64,000 bases of DNA, from contig CACKSH010000002.1 of NCBI GenBank assembly GCA_902602765.1, positions 117,420 to 181,419 on the forward strand. The letters are read 5' to 3'. Position numbers and translations under genes: made by a program. This stretch comes from Paracoccaceae bacterium (GTDB lineage Bacteria; Pseudomonadota; Alphaproteobacteria; Rhodobacterales; Rhodobacteraceae). Below the pieces are notes generated by a model, which had not been told where the DNA came from, did not search any database, and saw only the letters and a list, made by a program, of their open reading frames with translations. Shown here in pieces: positions 15,848-24,698 of the stretch. Positions within the stretch are counted from its first letter, which is position 1. Each line of letters starts with the position of its first letter.

Positions 15848-15889
15848 CTAATAAATGACTAATACGGCAAAAAATGGTAACTTCCAAAG

Positions 15890-16324
15890 ATGCTAAAAAT
15901 TAACGAACAAATAACTTTACAGAGTTGGGAATTAAGCGAACAGTTTATTAGAGCTTCCGGGCCTGGAGGCCAACACGTTAATAAAACAAGCAGTGCAGTA
16001 GAATTGAGATTTGAAGCCGGAAAATCACCATCATTGTCCGACCCTGTAAAAAAAAGGCTAAAAATAATCGCTGGAAGTAGATGGACAAAAGATGGTGCCA
16101 TTGTGCTCAAGTGCGATGATACAAGACACCAAGTACGTAATCGCGAGATTGTACTTAAACGCTTGAAGGATATGATTAGAAAATCTTTACTCAAACCTAA
16201 AAGCAGGGTGCCTACTCGGCCAACTTTAGCCAGTAATAGAAAACGCCTTTCTGAAAAGAAAAATCGAGCTGGATTGAAATCTAATCGAGCCAGAATTTCT
16301 ACAAAAGATCTTTCTTTTGATTAG
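15890..16324 (+). CDS. arfB: alternative ribosome-rescue factor / peptidyl-tRNA hydrolase ArfB
   Basis: A 144-residue protein with the GGQ catalytic motif in RASGPGGQHVNKTSSAVELRF (residues 21-41), as in release factor domain 3. The C-terminal tail (KPKSRVPTRPTLASNRKRLSEKKNRAGLKSNRARI) is basic and should enter the empty mRNA channel, as in E. coli YaeJ/ArfB. It hydrolyses peptidyl-tRNA on ribosomes stalled without a stop codon. Length and tail match the family and exclude RF1/RF2. It lies downstream of a small structured leader and terminator. The ribosome site before the ATG is weak. Confidence 0.95.
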   Translation: MLKINEQITLQSWELSEQFIRASGPGGQHVNKTSSAVELRFEAGKSPSLSDPVKKRLKIIAGSRWTKDGAIVLKCDDTRHQVRNREIVLKRLKDMIRKSLLKPKSRVPTRPTLASNRKRLSEKKNRAGLKSNRARISTKDLSFD

Positions 16325-16522
16325 TTTAATAAGAAATTAAGCTATTTTTTATATTTCTACTACACACTACGGCTGTTTTTAGTAGACCAAACATAAAATA
16401 TCAAATTTACCAATAAGGGCAGATTTTAAGCTGCTATATTCTCATTTTATTAAGATTAGACCCTATTTTCTGCCAAAAACTTAAAAAAAGTGCTATTTTA
16501 TACCAAAATTATACACTATTTG

Positions 16523-16578
16523 TTGTGTTGTTACACAATATTCAGTTACAATCAGATAGTGAAGCCCAACCTGTTGGG
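16523..16578 (+). promoter_or_regulatory. two inverted repeats in the HU leader
   Basis: TTGTGT-TGTT-ACACAA (16523-16538) is a perfect inverted repeat upstream of the HU gene. CCCAAC-CT-GTTGGG (16565-16578) is a second one, placed 13 bases before the AAGGAG ribosome site. The first could be an operator near the promoter; the second a 5' UTR hairpin. Neither can be assigned to a known regulator. Confidence 0.3.
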
Positions 16579-16598
16579 TATTTAATAAGGAGAAAAAT

Positions 16599-16886
16599 AT
16601 GTCGAAGCCAATGACAAAGACACAGCTTGTAGCAGCTTTGTCTGAAGAAATGGGTACAGATAAGAAATCTGCTAGTGCAGCACTAGACGCAATTTGTGGG
16701 CTCATCACTAGAGAAGTTTCAGGCGGGGGAGCAATCACTCTACCAGGTGTTGGTAAAATCATGTGCCGTGCACGCCCAGAAAGAATGGTGCGCAATCCTG
16801 CAACCGGTGAACAATTCAAAAAAGCGGCAGACAAAGTTGTCAAAATGACAATCGCAAAGGCTTTAAAAGAAAGTGTAAACAACTAA
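16599..16886 (+). CDS. HU-family DNA-binding protein
   Basis: A 95-residue nucleoid protein. The N-terminal helices (MTKTQLVAALSEEMGTDKKSASAALDAICGLI) and the beta arm (GVGKIMCRARPERMVRNPATGEQFKKA) follow the HU/IHF plan, with the proline-containing arm tip shown by RNPATGE. It bends and compacts DNA as a dimer. The typical bacterial HU is about 90 residues, so length is normal. AAGGAG lies eight bases before the ATG. It has its own 274-base upstream region and a terminator, so it is probably monocistronic. I call it HU rather than IHF because the sequence lacks an obvious IHF alpha or beta feature, but this is a judgement. Confidence 0.9.
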   Translation: MSKPMTKTQLVAALSEEMGTDKKSASAALDAICGLITREVSGGGAITLPGVGKIMCRARPERMVRNPATGEQFKKAADKVVKMTIAKALKESVNN

Positions 16887-16911
16887 AAACAATTAAAGTT
16901 GATATTTGAAG

Positions 16912-16940
16912 GGGTCGCTTAAGGCGGCCCTTTGCTTTTT
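16912..16940 (+). terminator. Rho-independent terminator after the HU gene
   Basis: GGGTCGC (16912-16918) pairs with GCGGCCC (16924-16930), with one G-U pair and a TTAAG loop, followed by TTTGCTTTTT. It begins 26 bases after the HU stop codon. Confidence 0.75.
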
Positions 16941-16978
16941 GTTAAATAGCCTTTAGATCTTTAATTTTTGGAGAGAAC

Positions 16979-17845
16979 TTGAAACCTAAAGCTTTACTTC
17001 TTGGTCTAGTGTTTGCTCTTCTTTGGTCTTCCGCCTTCACAGCAGCAAGAATTATCGTGAGCTATGCTCCACCTCTTGGCACACTATCACTAAGATTTTT
17101 TATATCTGGGATGTTAGCTTTAATCATTGCAAAGTGGCTCAGGCAAAATTTCAAACTTACAAAAAAACAATTGCGAGCAACAATAATTTTTGGGATCTGC
17201 CAGAATACAATTTATCTCGGATTAAACTTTATCTCGATGCAGTGGATTGAAGCCTCTATAGCGGCAATAATAGCATCTAGTATGCCACTACTAGTTGCTC
17301 TTCTAGGATGGTTGTTTTTAGGACAACGGTTATCATTTATAGGTATTTTGGGACTTGGGGTTGGTTTTGTTGGGGTCATTTTAGTAATGGGGTTTAGAAT
17401 AAGTGACGGGGTTAATCAGTTGGGTATAATATACTGCATTTTAGGGGCTTTAGCATTATCCATTGCGACACTTGCCGTGCGAAACACTAATTCAGAAGGA
17501 AACCTATTAGTCATAGTTGGTTATCAGATGCTAATAGGTGGAGGTTCACTATTCATTTTTTCAATTATATTTGAAACCTATATTATTGACCTTAACATGA
17601 AACTTTTGATGGCTTTTATTTATACAACTTTAGCGGCAGGCCTAGTTGCTACAGTAGTTTGGTTTTGGTTGGTGAACGAAATTGGAGCAGTAAAAGCGGC
17701 AACATTTCATTTTTTAAATCCCTTCTTTGGCATTTTCATTGCTAAGCTGGTACTAGGTGAGTCACTAAGTGTATATGATTATTTTGGAGTGTTAATAGTT
17801 ACCGTAGGTATATTGTTAGTACAAACCTCAAAGGAAAGTATTTAG
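16979..17845 (+). CDS. EamA/DMT-family transporter (RhaT/YdcZ-like exporter)
   Basis: A 288-residue membrane protein with ten helices in two EamA repeats. It opens LLLGLVFALLWSSAFTAARIIVSYAPP, the family's first helix with its WSSAF pattern, and the second repeat begins near LGIIYCILGALALSIATLAVR. The start is TTG at 16979 with GGAGA seven bases upstream. It probably exports amino acids or other metabolites. It is a different subgroup from the DMT gene at 1236, with which it shares only the general fold. It is convergent with aroC, 24 bases away. Confidence 0.88.
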   Translation: MKPKALLLGLVFALLWSSAFTAARIIVSYAPPLGTLSLRFFISGMLALIIAKWLRQNFKLTKKQLRATIIFGICQNTIYLGLNFISMQWIEASIAAIIASSMPLLVALLGWLFLGQRLSFIGILGLGVGFVGVILVMGFRISDGVNQLGIIYCILGALALSIATLAVRNTNSEGNLLVIVGYQMLIGGGSLFIFSIIFETYIIDLNMKLLMAFIYTTLAAGLVATVVWFWLVNEIGAVKAATFHFLNPFFGIFIAKLVLGESLSVYDYFGVLIVTVGILLVQTSKESI

Positions 17846-17868
17846 AGACTTATCAAACAACAGTTTCC

Positions 17869-18972
17869 TCAGCCAATTCGACCACCAGCGTTTCCAATTT
17901 GCCCTCTATTGACAAGAAAATGATCTAATATAACGCATGCCATCATGGCCTCCGCTACCGGCACTGCACGTATTCCAACACATGGATCATGACGGCCTTT
18001 AGTAACCACTTTAGTTGGTTCGCCAGTCTTAGTTATCGACTTACGTGAACTCAATATTGAGGAAGTTGGTTTTACCGCAAATCTAGCAATAATATCTTGT
18101 CCTGTTGATATACCTCCCAAAATACCGCCAGCATGATTAGAAGTATACTCTGGCTTACCGTCATTCCCTATAAATATTTCGTCAGCATTTTCTGAACCAG
18201 TCAATTCTGCAGCTTGCATTCCTTCACCAATCTCAACACCCTTTACTGCATTTATGGACATTAATGCAGAAGATATATCCATATCTAATTTTCCATAAAT
18301 TGGCGCTCCTAATCCAGCGGGTACGTTGGTTGCTTGCACCTCAATTACAGCGCCTGTGGAATTATGTGATTTCCTGATCTTATCTAGATATTTAGCCCAT
18401 CTGTCCGCTGCTTTTTTGTCCGGAGACCAAAAATCATTTTGCTCTATTTCTTGCCAATCAAAATTACTTTTATCAATTTTATCCGGACCTATTTGAGTTA
18501 GGTAAGCTTGTATTCGAAGGTCTGGCATCAATTCCGATAAAACGGCACGAGCCACCGCTCCCGCAGCGACACGAGAAGCTGTCTCTCTTGCTGAAGACCT
18601 ACCACCACCCCGGTAGTCTCTAATACCATATTTCTGCCAATAAGTTATATCAGCGTGCCCTGGGCGGAACGTATTTTCAATTTCACTATAGTCTTTGGAT
18701 CTTTGATCAGTATTCTTTATCAAGAGCTGGATTGGCGTTCCTGTACTTTTGTTTTCAAAGACGCCAGATAAAATTTCTACCAAATCCTTCTCGCGTCGCT
18801 GTGTAGTGTATTTACTTTGTCCAGGTCGTCGCTTTTCCATAAAATGTTGAATATAGTTATGAGTTATTTCTACACCCGGAGGACAACCATCTATAGTTGC
18901 CCCAATAGCTTCCCCGTGGCTTTCACCCCAAGTTGTTACACAAAATAAATGTCCAAATGTATTTATACTCAT
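17869..18972 (-). CDS. aroC: chorismate synthase
   Basis: Catalyses the last shikimate step, EPSP to chorismate, using reduced FMN without net redox change. The 367-residue sequence has every family signature: [19 protein letters not shown] near the N-terminus, [19 protein letters not shown] (about residues 125-143), and [17 protein letters not shown] near the middle of the second half. The [19 protein letters not shown] stretch binds FMN and substrate. Length is normal. It is transcribed away from the TPP-riboswitch-controlled thi operon. It is not in an operon with other aro genes here. Confidence 0.97.
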   Translation of the reverse strand: MSINTFGHLFCVTTWGESHGEAIGATIDGCPPGVEITHNYIQHFMEKRRPGQSKYTTQRREKDLVEILSGVFENKSTGTPIQLLIKNTDQRSKDYSEIENTFRPGHADITYWQKYGIRDYRGGGRSSARETASRVAAGAVARAVLSELMPDLRIQAYLTQIGPDKIDKSNFDWQEIEQNDFWSPDKKAADRWAKYLDKIRKSHNSTGAVIEVQATNVPAGLGAPIYGKLDMDISSALMSINAVKGVEIGEGMQAAELTGSENADEIFIGNDGKPEYTSNHAGGILGGISTGQDIIARFAVKPTSSILSSRKSITKTGEPTKVVTKGRHDPCVGIRAVPVAEAMMACVILDHFLVNRGQIGNAGGRIG

Positions 18973-19070
18973 TACCAGTTCCTATGCATAACGATGGTGT
19001 AAACGTTGGTTGGCCATTCCTCAAGTCAATTCCTCTTGATCATTACCAAATCTGTATATACTAAGAAAGT

Positions 19071-19147
19071 ACCTCGGGGTGCCTAAGGCTGAGACATGTT
19101 AATGAACCCGTAGAACCTGAACCGGTTAGAACCGGCGGAGGGAAGGT
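19071..19147 (+). promoter_or_regulatory. TPP riboswitch (THI element) controlling thiBPQ
   Basis: CGGGGTGCC, GGCTGAGA, ACCCGTAGAACCTGA and CGGAGGGAAGG occur in the order and spacing of the THI-box aptamer. ACCT (19071-19074) and AGGT (19144-19147) can form P1, and ACCGGTTAGAACCGG forms a stem-loop. TATACT at 19057 is a possible -10 element. The downstream genes encode thiamine/TPP uptake, so high TPP should repress them. Confidence 0.95.
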
Positions 19148-19167
19148 CTGGGCAATGTCCTAAACCA

Positions 19168-19189
19168 CTCTCCGCTAGCATAAGGAGAG
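19168..19189 (+). promoter_or_regulatory. SD-sequestering hairpin of the TPP riboswitch
   Basis: CTCTCC (19168-19173) pairs perfectly with GGAGAG (19184-19189), which is the ribosome site of thiB, six bases before its ATG. GGAGGG within the aptamer 3' strand (19137-19142) is complementary to much of CTCTCC and could act as the anti-sequestor when TPP is absent. No T-tract follows, so control is probably translational. Confidence 0.75.
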
Positions 19190-19194
19190 AAAAA

Positions 19195-20172
19195 ATGCTT
19201 AAACTTACTTTTGCAGCGGGATTATTGAGCGCCGGGACGGCGTTAGCTCAAGTACCCACTTTGACAGTCTATGCACCAGATTATTTTACTTCTGAGTGGG
19301 GTCCTGGTCCCTCTATAGAAGCTAAATTCGAAGAGACATGTGATTGCGATCTAGTCTTTTCGGCAGGAGAATTATTACCCAGACTTGTGCTAGAAGGAAA
19401 TAATACTTCTGCCGACGTAGTCATTGGATTAAATACGGACATAACGAAAAAGGCTAGGGAATTAGGAATTTTTGCCCCTCATAATCAAGACAACGGCCTT
19501 CTGACCCTTCCAATTGATTGGGATGATGAAATATTTTTACCATTTGATTGGTCTTATGCCAGTTTTGTATTTGACACTACAAAAACAAAACCACCAAGTA
19601 GCTTTGAAGAATTGGCAAACTTGCCTGATGATATTAAAATAGTCATTCAAGATCCTAGAAGTTCTATCTCAGGTCTAGCACTAGTTCTTTGGGTTAAAAA
19701 AATATATGGGAAAGATGCCGGTGAATACTGGCAAAAACTTGCACCAAAAATATTAACCGTGACTAAGGGGTGGTCGGAGGCCTACGGTCTTTTCACCGAC
19801 GGGGAAGCAGGAGGAGTTCTCTCTTTCACGACATCGCCAGCATACCACATTGTGGTGGAGGAAGATAACACAAAGCAAGCCGCCATATTTAATGAGGGGC
19901 ATTATCCATTCTTTGAGCTTGCTGCCAAAGTTAAATCCTCACAGAATGACGCCCTTTCTTCAATGTTTATGAAATTCATTTTATCTGACGAATTTCAGGA
20001 TTTAATACCAATGACAAATTGGTCTTATCCCTCTTCACAAGCCATGGAGAAATGGCCTTCCGTGTTTTCTGATCTGCCAATGCCGAAATCTACTGTATAT
20101 TTCTCTGAAAATGAGGCGTCAGAAATAACTAAACTGGCGATAGAAGAGTGGCGCAACGCACTTTCTCAATAG
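19195..20172 (+). CDS. thiB: thiamine ABC transporter, substrate-binding protein
   Basis: Periplasmic receptor for thiamine, thiamine monophosphate or TPP. The signal peptide MLKLTFAAGLLSAGTALA is followed by QVPTLTVYAPDYFTSEWGPG, matching ThiB's TLTVYTYDSF...G.G opening. ADVVIGLNTDITKKARELGIF and FDWSYASFVFDTT are typical of the binding-protein core. At 325 residues it has the normal length. Translation begins at ATG 19195 after a GGAGAG that the upstream hairpin can hide. The gene's last 25 bases overlap the start of thiP. It is the first gene of thiBPQ and is controlled by the TPP riboswitch. Confidence 0.95.
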   Translation: MLKLTFAAGLLSAGTALAQVPTLTVYAPDYFTSEWGPGPSIEAKFEETCDCDLVFSAGELLPRLVLEGNNTSADVVIGLNTDITKKARELGIFAPHNQDNGLLTLPIDWDDEIFLPFDWSYASFVFDTTKTKPPSSFEELANLPDDIKIVIQDPRSSISGLALVLWVKKIYGKDAGEYWQKLAPKILTVTKGWSEAYGLFTDGEAGGVLSFTTSPAYHIVVEEDNTKQAAIFNEGHYPFFELAAKVKSSQNDALSSMFMKFILSDEFQDLIPMTNWSYPSSQAMEKWPSVFSDLPMPKSTVYFSENEASEITKLAIEEWRNALSQ

Positions 20173-21662
20173 TAGCAAATTGCATTCTGCTTTTTGCAGT
20201 TTTTGGTCCGTTGGTGGTACTAATATTCCATGCGGACCAAAACTTTACTTTCACAACTGCTGATAGAGAAGCATTAAAATTTACCCTAGTTCAGGCTGCT
20301 TTATCATCCCTTTTATCAGTATTACTTGCATGGCCTTTAGCATTAGCTTTGTCACGAAGACAATTTAGAGGCCGACGGCTTTTAATCGTCGCTTTGAGTG
20401 TGCCGTTCATCCTTCCGGTTATAGTTGCAATATTAGGCTTGTTATCCGTTTTTGGTAATTCAGGTCTTTTAAACTCAGTATTAAGTTTTTTTGGGTTTCG
20501 AGTATTTTCTATATATGGGCTTTCAGGGGTATTATTAGCTCATATTTTTTTCAATATACCTTTAGCGACCAGAGCATTTTTGCTGGCCCTGGAAAGAAGA
20601 CCTAAAGAGCTCGACCGATTAGCAGACGGGTTGAATCTAAATTTCTTAATACGTTTTTGGATACTGGATTGGCCAATCGTGCGCTTAATTGCTCCGCAAA
20701 TTTTTAGTCTTATTTTTGTGCTGTGTCTAACAAGTTTTGCTGTTGTTCTTACTTTAGGAGGAGGGCCGAAAGCAACTACCCTTGAACTTGCAATATATCA
20801 ATCATTTCGGTTTGAGCTAGACTTTGGGAGGGCATCATTTTTAGCATTCATACAATTGTCAATCGCCGCTTTGACATGTGTTTTATCGATCATAATCTTT
20901 GGTCTGCCCCTAAATTTTAATAAAGGCTTAGATCGTCCAATACATAGAAGATATTTGAGGCTCGGCTCGTTATTCTGGGACTTTGGCATTATAATTGTAA
21001 TGGGTCTTTTCTTAACTATACCATTAATTTCAGTACTAATTAAAGGAGTACAGAATTTCTATTTATTAGAAATCACAATCTGGACTCCGATATTTAATTC
21101 AATCACGCTGGCTCTTTTTTCTGCGCTTATTTCTACAATTTTGGCAATGGGTTTTATGAACAAGTGGGGTGAAGTGATTGGGACTCTAAGCATCGCAGTG
21201 TCCCCACTAATTATAGGTGCAGGCTTATTTCTTATGATTAGAAACTTTATTAACCCTTTCGAAGTTACCTTTTGGGTAATCTTGACAGTAAATTCTATAA
21301 TGGGGCTACCATTTGCAATTCGAATTATGCGTCCAGCATCTGATGAAATAGTATCGAATTTCCGACGCCTATCTATCACTCATGGAATGACACCCATTGC
21401 TTGGTTTTACTGGGTATACCTACCAAGATTAAAAAGTGCTTTGACTTACAGTATAGGGCTGGTGGCAGCACTGTCCATGGGGGACTTAGGTGTAATTGTT
21501 CTTTTCGGAGGTGCGAATTTTGAAACACTGCCGCTTGTTATATACCAATTGATGAGCGCGTACCGTATAGACCAAGCAATGGCATCAGCGGTAATATTAG
21601 TTTTAATTTCAATAGGAATTTTCTTAATCTTTGATAGAATTGGGAAAACAAGAAATGCTTAA
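20148..21662 (+). CDS. thiP: thiamine ABC transporter, permease
   Basis: A 504-residue membrane protein formed by two fused permease domains, as expected for ThiP, with about twelve helices. The first cytoplasmic EAA-type loop is ERRPKELDRLADGLNLNFLIRFWILDWP, and the second is RLSITHGMTPIAWFYWVYLPRLKSAL; these contact ThiQ. The start is GTG at 20148, inside the end of thiB in a different frame. GAAGAG just before it can serve as ribosome site. It overlaps thiQ by eight bases. Alternative family members for iron uptake (FbpB/AfuB) have the same plan, but the operon and riboswitch favour thiamine. Confidence 0.95.
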   Translation: MAQRTFSIVANCILLFAVFGPLVVLIFHADQNFTFTTADREALKFTLVQAALSSLLSVLLAWPLALALSRRQFRGRRLLIVALSVPFILPVIVAILGLLSVFGNSGLLNSVLSFFGFRVFSIYGLSGVLLAHIFFNIPLATRAFLLALERRPKELDRLADGLNLNFLIRFWILDWPIVRLIAPQIFSLIFVLCLTSFAVVLTLGGGPKATTLELAIYQSFRFELDFGRASFLAFIQLSIAALTCVLSIIIFGLPLNFNKGLDRPIHRRYLRLGSLFWDFGIIIVMGLFLTIPLISVLIKGVQNFYLLEITIWTPIFNSITLALFSALISTILAMGFMNKWGEVIGTLSIAVSPLIIGAGLFLMIRNFINPFEVTFWVILTVNSIMGLPFAIRIMRPASDEIVSNFRRLSITHGMTPIAWFYWVYLPRLKSALTYSIGLVAALSMGDLGVIVLFGGANFETLPLVIYQLMSAYRIDQAMASAVILVLISIGIFLIFDRIGKTRNA

Positions 21663-22341
21663 GCTTAATTTTTCTTTCGAGGAAAACTATTTGGCGATCT
21701 CTGCTAATCTCTCGTTAGAATCTGACAAAATATATGCAGTAATGGGCCCCTCTGGCGCTGGGAAATCCACCTTTTTAAATCTTATCTCGGGCTTCTCTGA
21801 GATTTCGAGTGGTTCTATCTTATGGAATAAGCAAGAAATTAGCGACCTTCCTCCCTCAAAAAGAAACATTTCAATTTTATTTCAAGATAATAACTTGTTT
21901 CCACATTTGAGCGTTTGGCGAAATTTAGCGCTGGCCGTTTCTCACTGGCCAAAAATTTCTAATGATGATGAAGATAAACTACACTCTGTTATTTCAGAGG
22001 TTGGAATACACGGCCTAGAAAGCAGAAAACCCTCACAGCTTTCTGGAGGACAACAAAGTCGCGTAGCACTGGCAAGAGTTTTACTACAAAAAAATAAAAT
22101 TTTGCTATTGGATGAACCATTTTCCGCATTAGGCCCATCTCTCAAAGATCAAATGTTAGAATTAATCGAAAAAATTGCTAGAAAGAGAAGATTATTAGTT
22201 TTGATGGTAACTCACGATCCTGCTGATGCAAATAAAATTGCGTCACAGACAATCGTTGTAAAAAACAATAAAGTGCATCCTCCGTTAAACACTAAGAAAG
22301 CTTTGGATCCAATTAAAGGACCTTTAGTCGACTACTTATGA
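21655..22341 (+). CDS. thiQ: thiamine ABC transporter, ATP-binding protein
   Basis: ATPase subunit of the thiamine importer. Walker A is GPSGAGKST, the Q-loop follows in LFQDNNLFPHLSV, the signature is LSGGQQSRVALARVL, Walker B is ILLLDEPFSALGP, and the switch His is in VTHDP. I start at ATG 21655 (MLKLNFSF), overlapping the thiP stop by eight bases, rather than the upstream M of the track, which adds eight non-family residues. This gives 228 residues, typical of ThiQ. The short C-terminus lacks an extra regulatory domain. It is the last gene of the operon and is convergent with hslU. Confidence 0.95.
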   Translation: MLKLNFSFEENYLAISANLSLESDKIYAVMGPSGAGKSTFLNLISGFSEISSGSILWNKQEISDLPPSKRNISILFQDNNLFPHLSVWRNLALAVSHWPKISNDDEDKLHSVISEVGIHGLESRKPSQLSGGQQSRVALARVLLQKNKILLLDEPFSALGPSLKDQMLELIEKIARKRRLLVLMVTHDPADANKIASQTIVVKNNKVHPPLNTKKALDPIKGPLVDYL

Positions 22342-22351
22342 AATAAATCTG

Positions 22352-23659
22352 TTATAAGACATATCTGCTTAGGTCTGATGATTTTGATAAGTCACCGATA
22401 TTGCTTTCAACAAAATCTGAATTGACTTCAATCGATATACCCGACTTATCGGGAGCAGTGAATGATAGCTCCTCAAAAACGCGCTCCATAACAGTATATA
22501 ACCTACGCGCTCCAATATTTTCTACGCTTTCATTTACATCAGCAGCTATTTTTGCCAATGCGTTTATTCCTTCAGTAGAAAAAGTTACTTCAACTCCTTC
22601 TGTCGCCATTAAAGCTTTGTATTGAAGGGTAAGCGCATTGTCTGTTTCAGTTAAAATTCTGACAAAATCTTCTTCTGTTAAAGCGCGCAACTCAACTCGA
22701 ATAGGCAAACGGCCCTGAAGCTCTGGCAATAAATCTGATGGTTTTGCTACATGAAAAGCGCCTGAGGCTATAAAAAGAATATGGTCAGTTTTGATTGTAC
22801 CATGCTTTGTAGACACAGTCGTACCCTCTATTAGGGGCAGTAAATCCCTTTGCACGCCCTCTCTACTAACGTCCCCACCTCGCGCATCTGACCTAGCGCA
22901 GACTTTGTCAATCTCATCAAGGAACACAATTCCATTTTGTTCAACAGCATCTATTGCAGCTCGGGTAACTGTCTCATCATCTAATAACTTATCTGCTTCC
23001 TCACTCATCAAGACTTCATGGCTCTCCTCAACTGTCATTTTTCTTTTGACGGTTCTGCCACCCATTGCTTTGCCAAACAAATCAGATAAATTCATCATCC
23101 CCATTTGTGATCCAGACTGGCCAGGTATATCGAACATTGGGAGAGGGCTTGAAGTATCATTTAAGTCTAGCTCTATTTCTGTGTCGTCCAATTCTCCAGA
23201 TCGTAATTTTTTTCGGAACATTTCTCTTGTAGCTTCTCTTGCATCCACGCCGGCTATCGCATCTAGCACTCGCTCCTCTGCTGCGCGCTCAGCGTTCGAG
23301 CGGACCTCATCTCTCATCCACTCTCGCGTCTGATTTATGGACGCCTCCACAAGATCTCTGACGATTTGCTCAACATCTCGACCGACATAGCCTACTTCCG
23401 TAAATTTAGTAGCTTCGACTTTTATGAAAGGTGCTCTGGCCAGCTTTGCTAAACGTCGACTTATTTCTGTCTTGCCAACTCCAGTAGGGCCTATCATCAA
23501 AATATTTTTTGGATAAACCTCGTCTCTTAAATCATCACCGAGCTGCTTTCGCCGCCACCTTGACCTTAATGCAACCGCCACTGCTCGTTTAGCATCTCGT
23601 TGACCAATAATATACCGGTCGAGTTCTGATACAATCTCTCTTGGAGTAAGATCAGTCAT
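22352..23659 (-). CDS. hslU: ATP-dependent protease HslVU, ATPase subunit
   Basis: AAA+ unfoldase that feeds proteins into HslV. Walker A is GPTGVGKTE (residues 57-65), the pore loop GYVG lies in [12 protein letters not shown], Walker B is [10 protein letters not shown], and the arginine finger region [12 protein letters not shown] follows. The C-terminal SRYVL is the tail that docks into HslV. The length of 435 residues is normal for alphaproteobacteria, and the I-domain lies between residues about 110 and 230. It is 20 bases downstream of hslV on the same strand, forming an hslVU operon. It is convergent with thiQ, ten bases away. Confidence 0.97.
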   Translation of the reverse strand: MTDLTPREIVSELDRYIIGQRDAKRAVAVALRSRWRRKQLGDDLRDEVYPKNILMIGPTGVGKTEISRRLAKLARAPFIKVEATKFTEVGYVGRDVEQIVRDLVEASINQTREWMRDEVRSNAERAAEERVLDAIAGVDAREATREMFRKKLRSGELDDTEIELDLNDTSSPLPMFDIPGQSGSQMGMMNLSDLFGKAMGGRTVKRKMTVEESHEVLMSEEADKLLDDETVTRAAIDAVEQNGIVFLDEIDKVCARSDARGGDVSREGVQRDLLPLIEGTTVSTKHGTIKTDHILFIASGAFHVAKPSDLLPELQGRLPIRVELRALTEEDFVRILTETDNALTLQYKALMATEGVEVTFSTEGINALAKIAADVNESVENIGARRLYTVMERVFEELSFTAPDKSGISIEVNSDFVESNIGDLSKSSDLSRYVL

Positions 23660-23679
23660 TTTTATTCTCCAGAAAAAAA

Positions 23680-24231
23680 TTAGAGTGTTTCAACCGTTAG
23701 TTTCCCATTGGTGTAAACACATATATCAGCCGCTATTGCCATAGCTTTACGGGCTACGTCTTCAGCAGTCTTCTTGCTGTCCATCATACCTCTGGCCGCC
23801 GCCAAAGCATAATTGCCACCAGAACCAATTGCTGCAACATTATGTTCTGGCTCTAAGACATCTCCAGCCCCAGTAATAACGAGCAATTGCTCTCCATCTG
23901 TAACAATCAGCATAGCTTCTAGTTTTTGAAGATACTTATCAGTTCGCCAATCTTTGGCCAACTCTACAGATGCTCTTGCCAACTGGCCAGGCATAGCGTC
24001 TAGCTTAGCTTCCAAACGTTCCAGTAGTGTAAATGCATCTGCAGTAGATCCAGCAAACCCAGCAATAACATCATGGCCACCTGGAGAGAGTTTTCGAACC
24101 TTCTTGGCCGTCCCTTTGATAACTGTTTGACCCAAGCTGACTTGCCCGTCACCGGCAATAACAACTTTTCCATTTTTTTTAACGCCAATAATTGTGGTGC
24201 CATGCCATGTACTAAATTTTTCATGTGCCAT
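23680..24231 (-). CDS. hslV: ATP-dependent protease HslVU, peptidase subunit
   Basis: Threonine protease of the proteasome beta-subunit fold. The sequence begins [36 protein letters not shown]. The active-site Thr is expected at residue 12 after removal of an 11-residue propeptide; such a longer N-terminus is typical in Alphaproteobacteria, while E. coli HslV loses only Met. [17 protein letters not shown] and [15 protein letters not shown] are conserved. Length (183) is normal. It is first in hslVU and about 90 bases downstream of trxA. Confidence 0.97.
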   Translation of the reverse strand: MAHEKFSTWHGTTIIGVKKNGKVVIAGDGQVSLGQTVIKGTAKKVRKLSPGGHDVIAGFAGSTADAFTLLERLEAKLDAMPGQLARASVELAKDWRTDKYLQKLEAMLIVTDGEQLLVITGAGDVLEPEHNVAAIGSGGNYALAAARGMMDSKKTAEDVARKAMAIAADICVYTNGKLTVETL

Positions 24232-24324
24232 CAGGTATCTACCCCATCAAAAACTGGCTCAAAATATGCTCTGGTTTCAAAAGCACGAAATAAGCTAACA
24301 GACATATTAGCTTCTCAATTCGAA

Positions 24325-24645
24325 CTAGATACTCTCTTCAATCCAACTTTGTAATGCTGCTTTTGGAGCAGCACCAGCGCGATTGGACACCACTTCTCCA
24401 TCTTTAAAAATGAACAATGCTGGAATTCCTCGAACGCCCATCGAAGCGGCTGCACTTGGATTGGTATCAACGTCAACCTTTGCTATTTTGACTTTCCCTT
24501 CAAGCTCCATCGCCAACTCTTCCAATGCAGGTCCAATCTGTTTGCAAGGGCCACACCATTCTGCCCAAAAATCTACCACTACAGGTATTTCCGAATTCTT
24601 AACCTCTGTATCGAATGTTGCATCGGTTACCGCTACTGTTGCCAT
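24325..24645 (-). CDS. trxA: thioredoxin
   Basis: A 106-residue classical thioredoxin with the redox centre [13 protein letters not shown] (Cys31 and Cys34), the buried Asp of VVVDFWAEW, and the cis-proline in [12 protein letters not shown]. It reduces disulfides of cytoplasmic proteins using thioredoxin reductase. Its position next to addAB and near the redox sensor regB is conserved in related bacteria as I remember it. A ribosome site AGGAGA lies just before the ATG. It is read after addA on the same strand and may share the transcript. Confidence 0.97.
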   Translation of the reverse strand: MATVAVTDATFDTEVKNSEIPVVVDFWAEWCGPCKQIGPALEELAMELEGKVKIAKVDVDTNPSAAASMGVRGIPALFIFKDGEVVSNRAGAAPKAALQSWIEESI

Positions 24646-24698
24646 GAAGTTCTCCTAAACTTATCCTAATTAAAACCTATGGTCGCGTAGTGGAAAGG

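Noticed and set aside
16493-16882. 129-residue minus-strand ORF opposite the HU gene
   Set aside because: Antisense to HU and its promoter; composition explained by the HU coding strand.
22791-23333. 180-residue plus-strand ORF opposite hslU
   Set aside because: Serine-rich low-complexity translation antisense to HslU, typical of a shadow frame.
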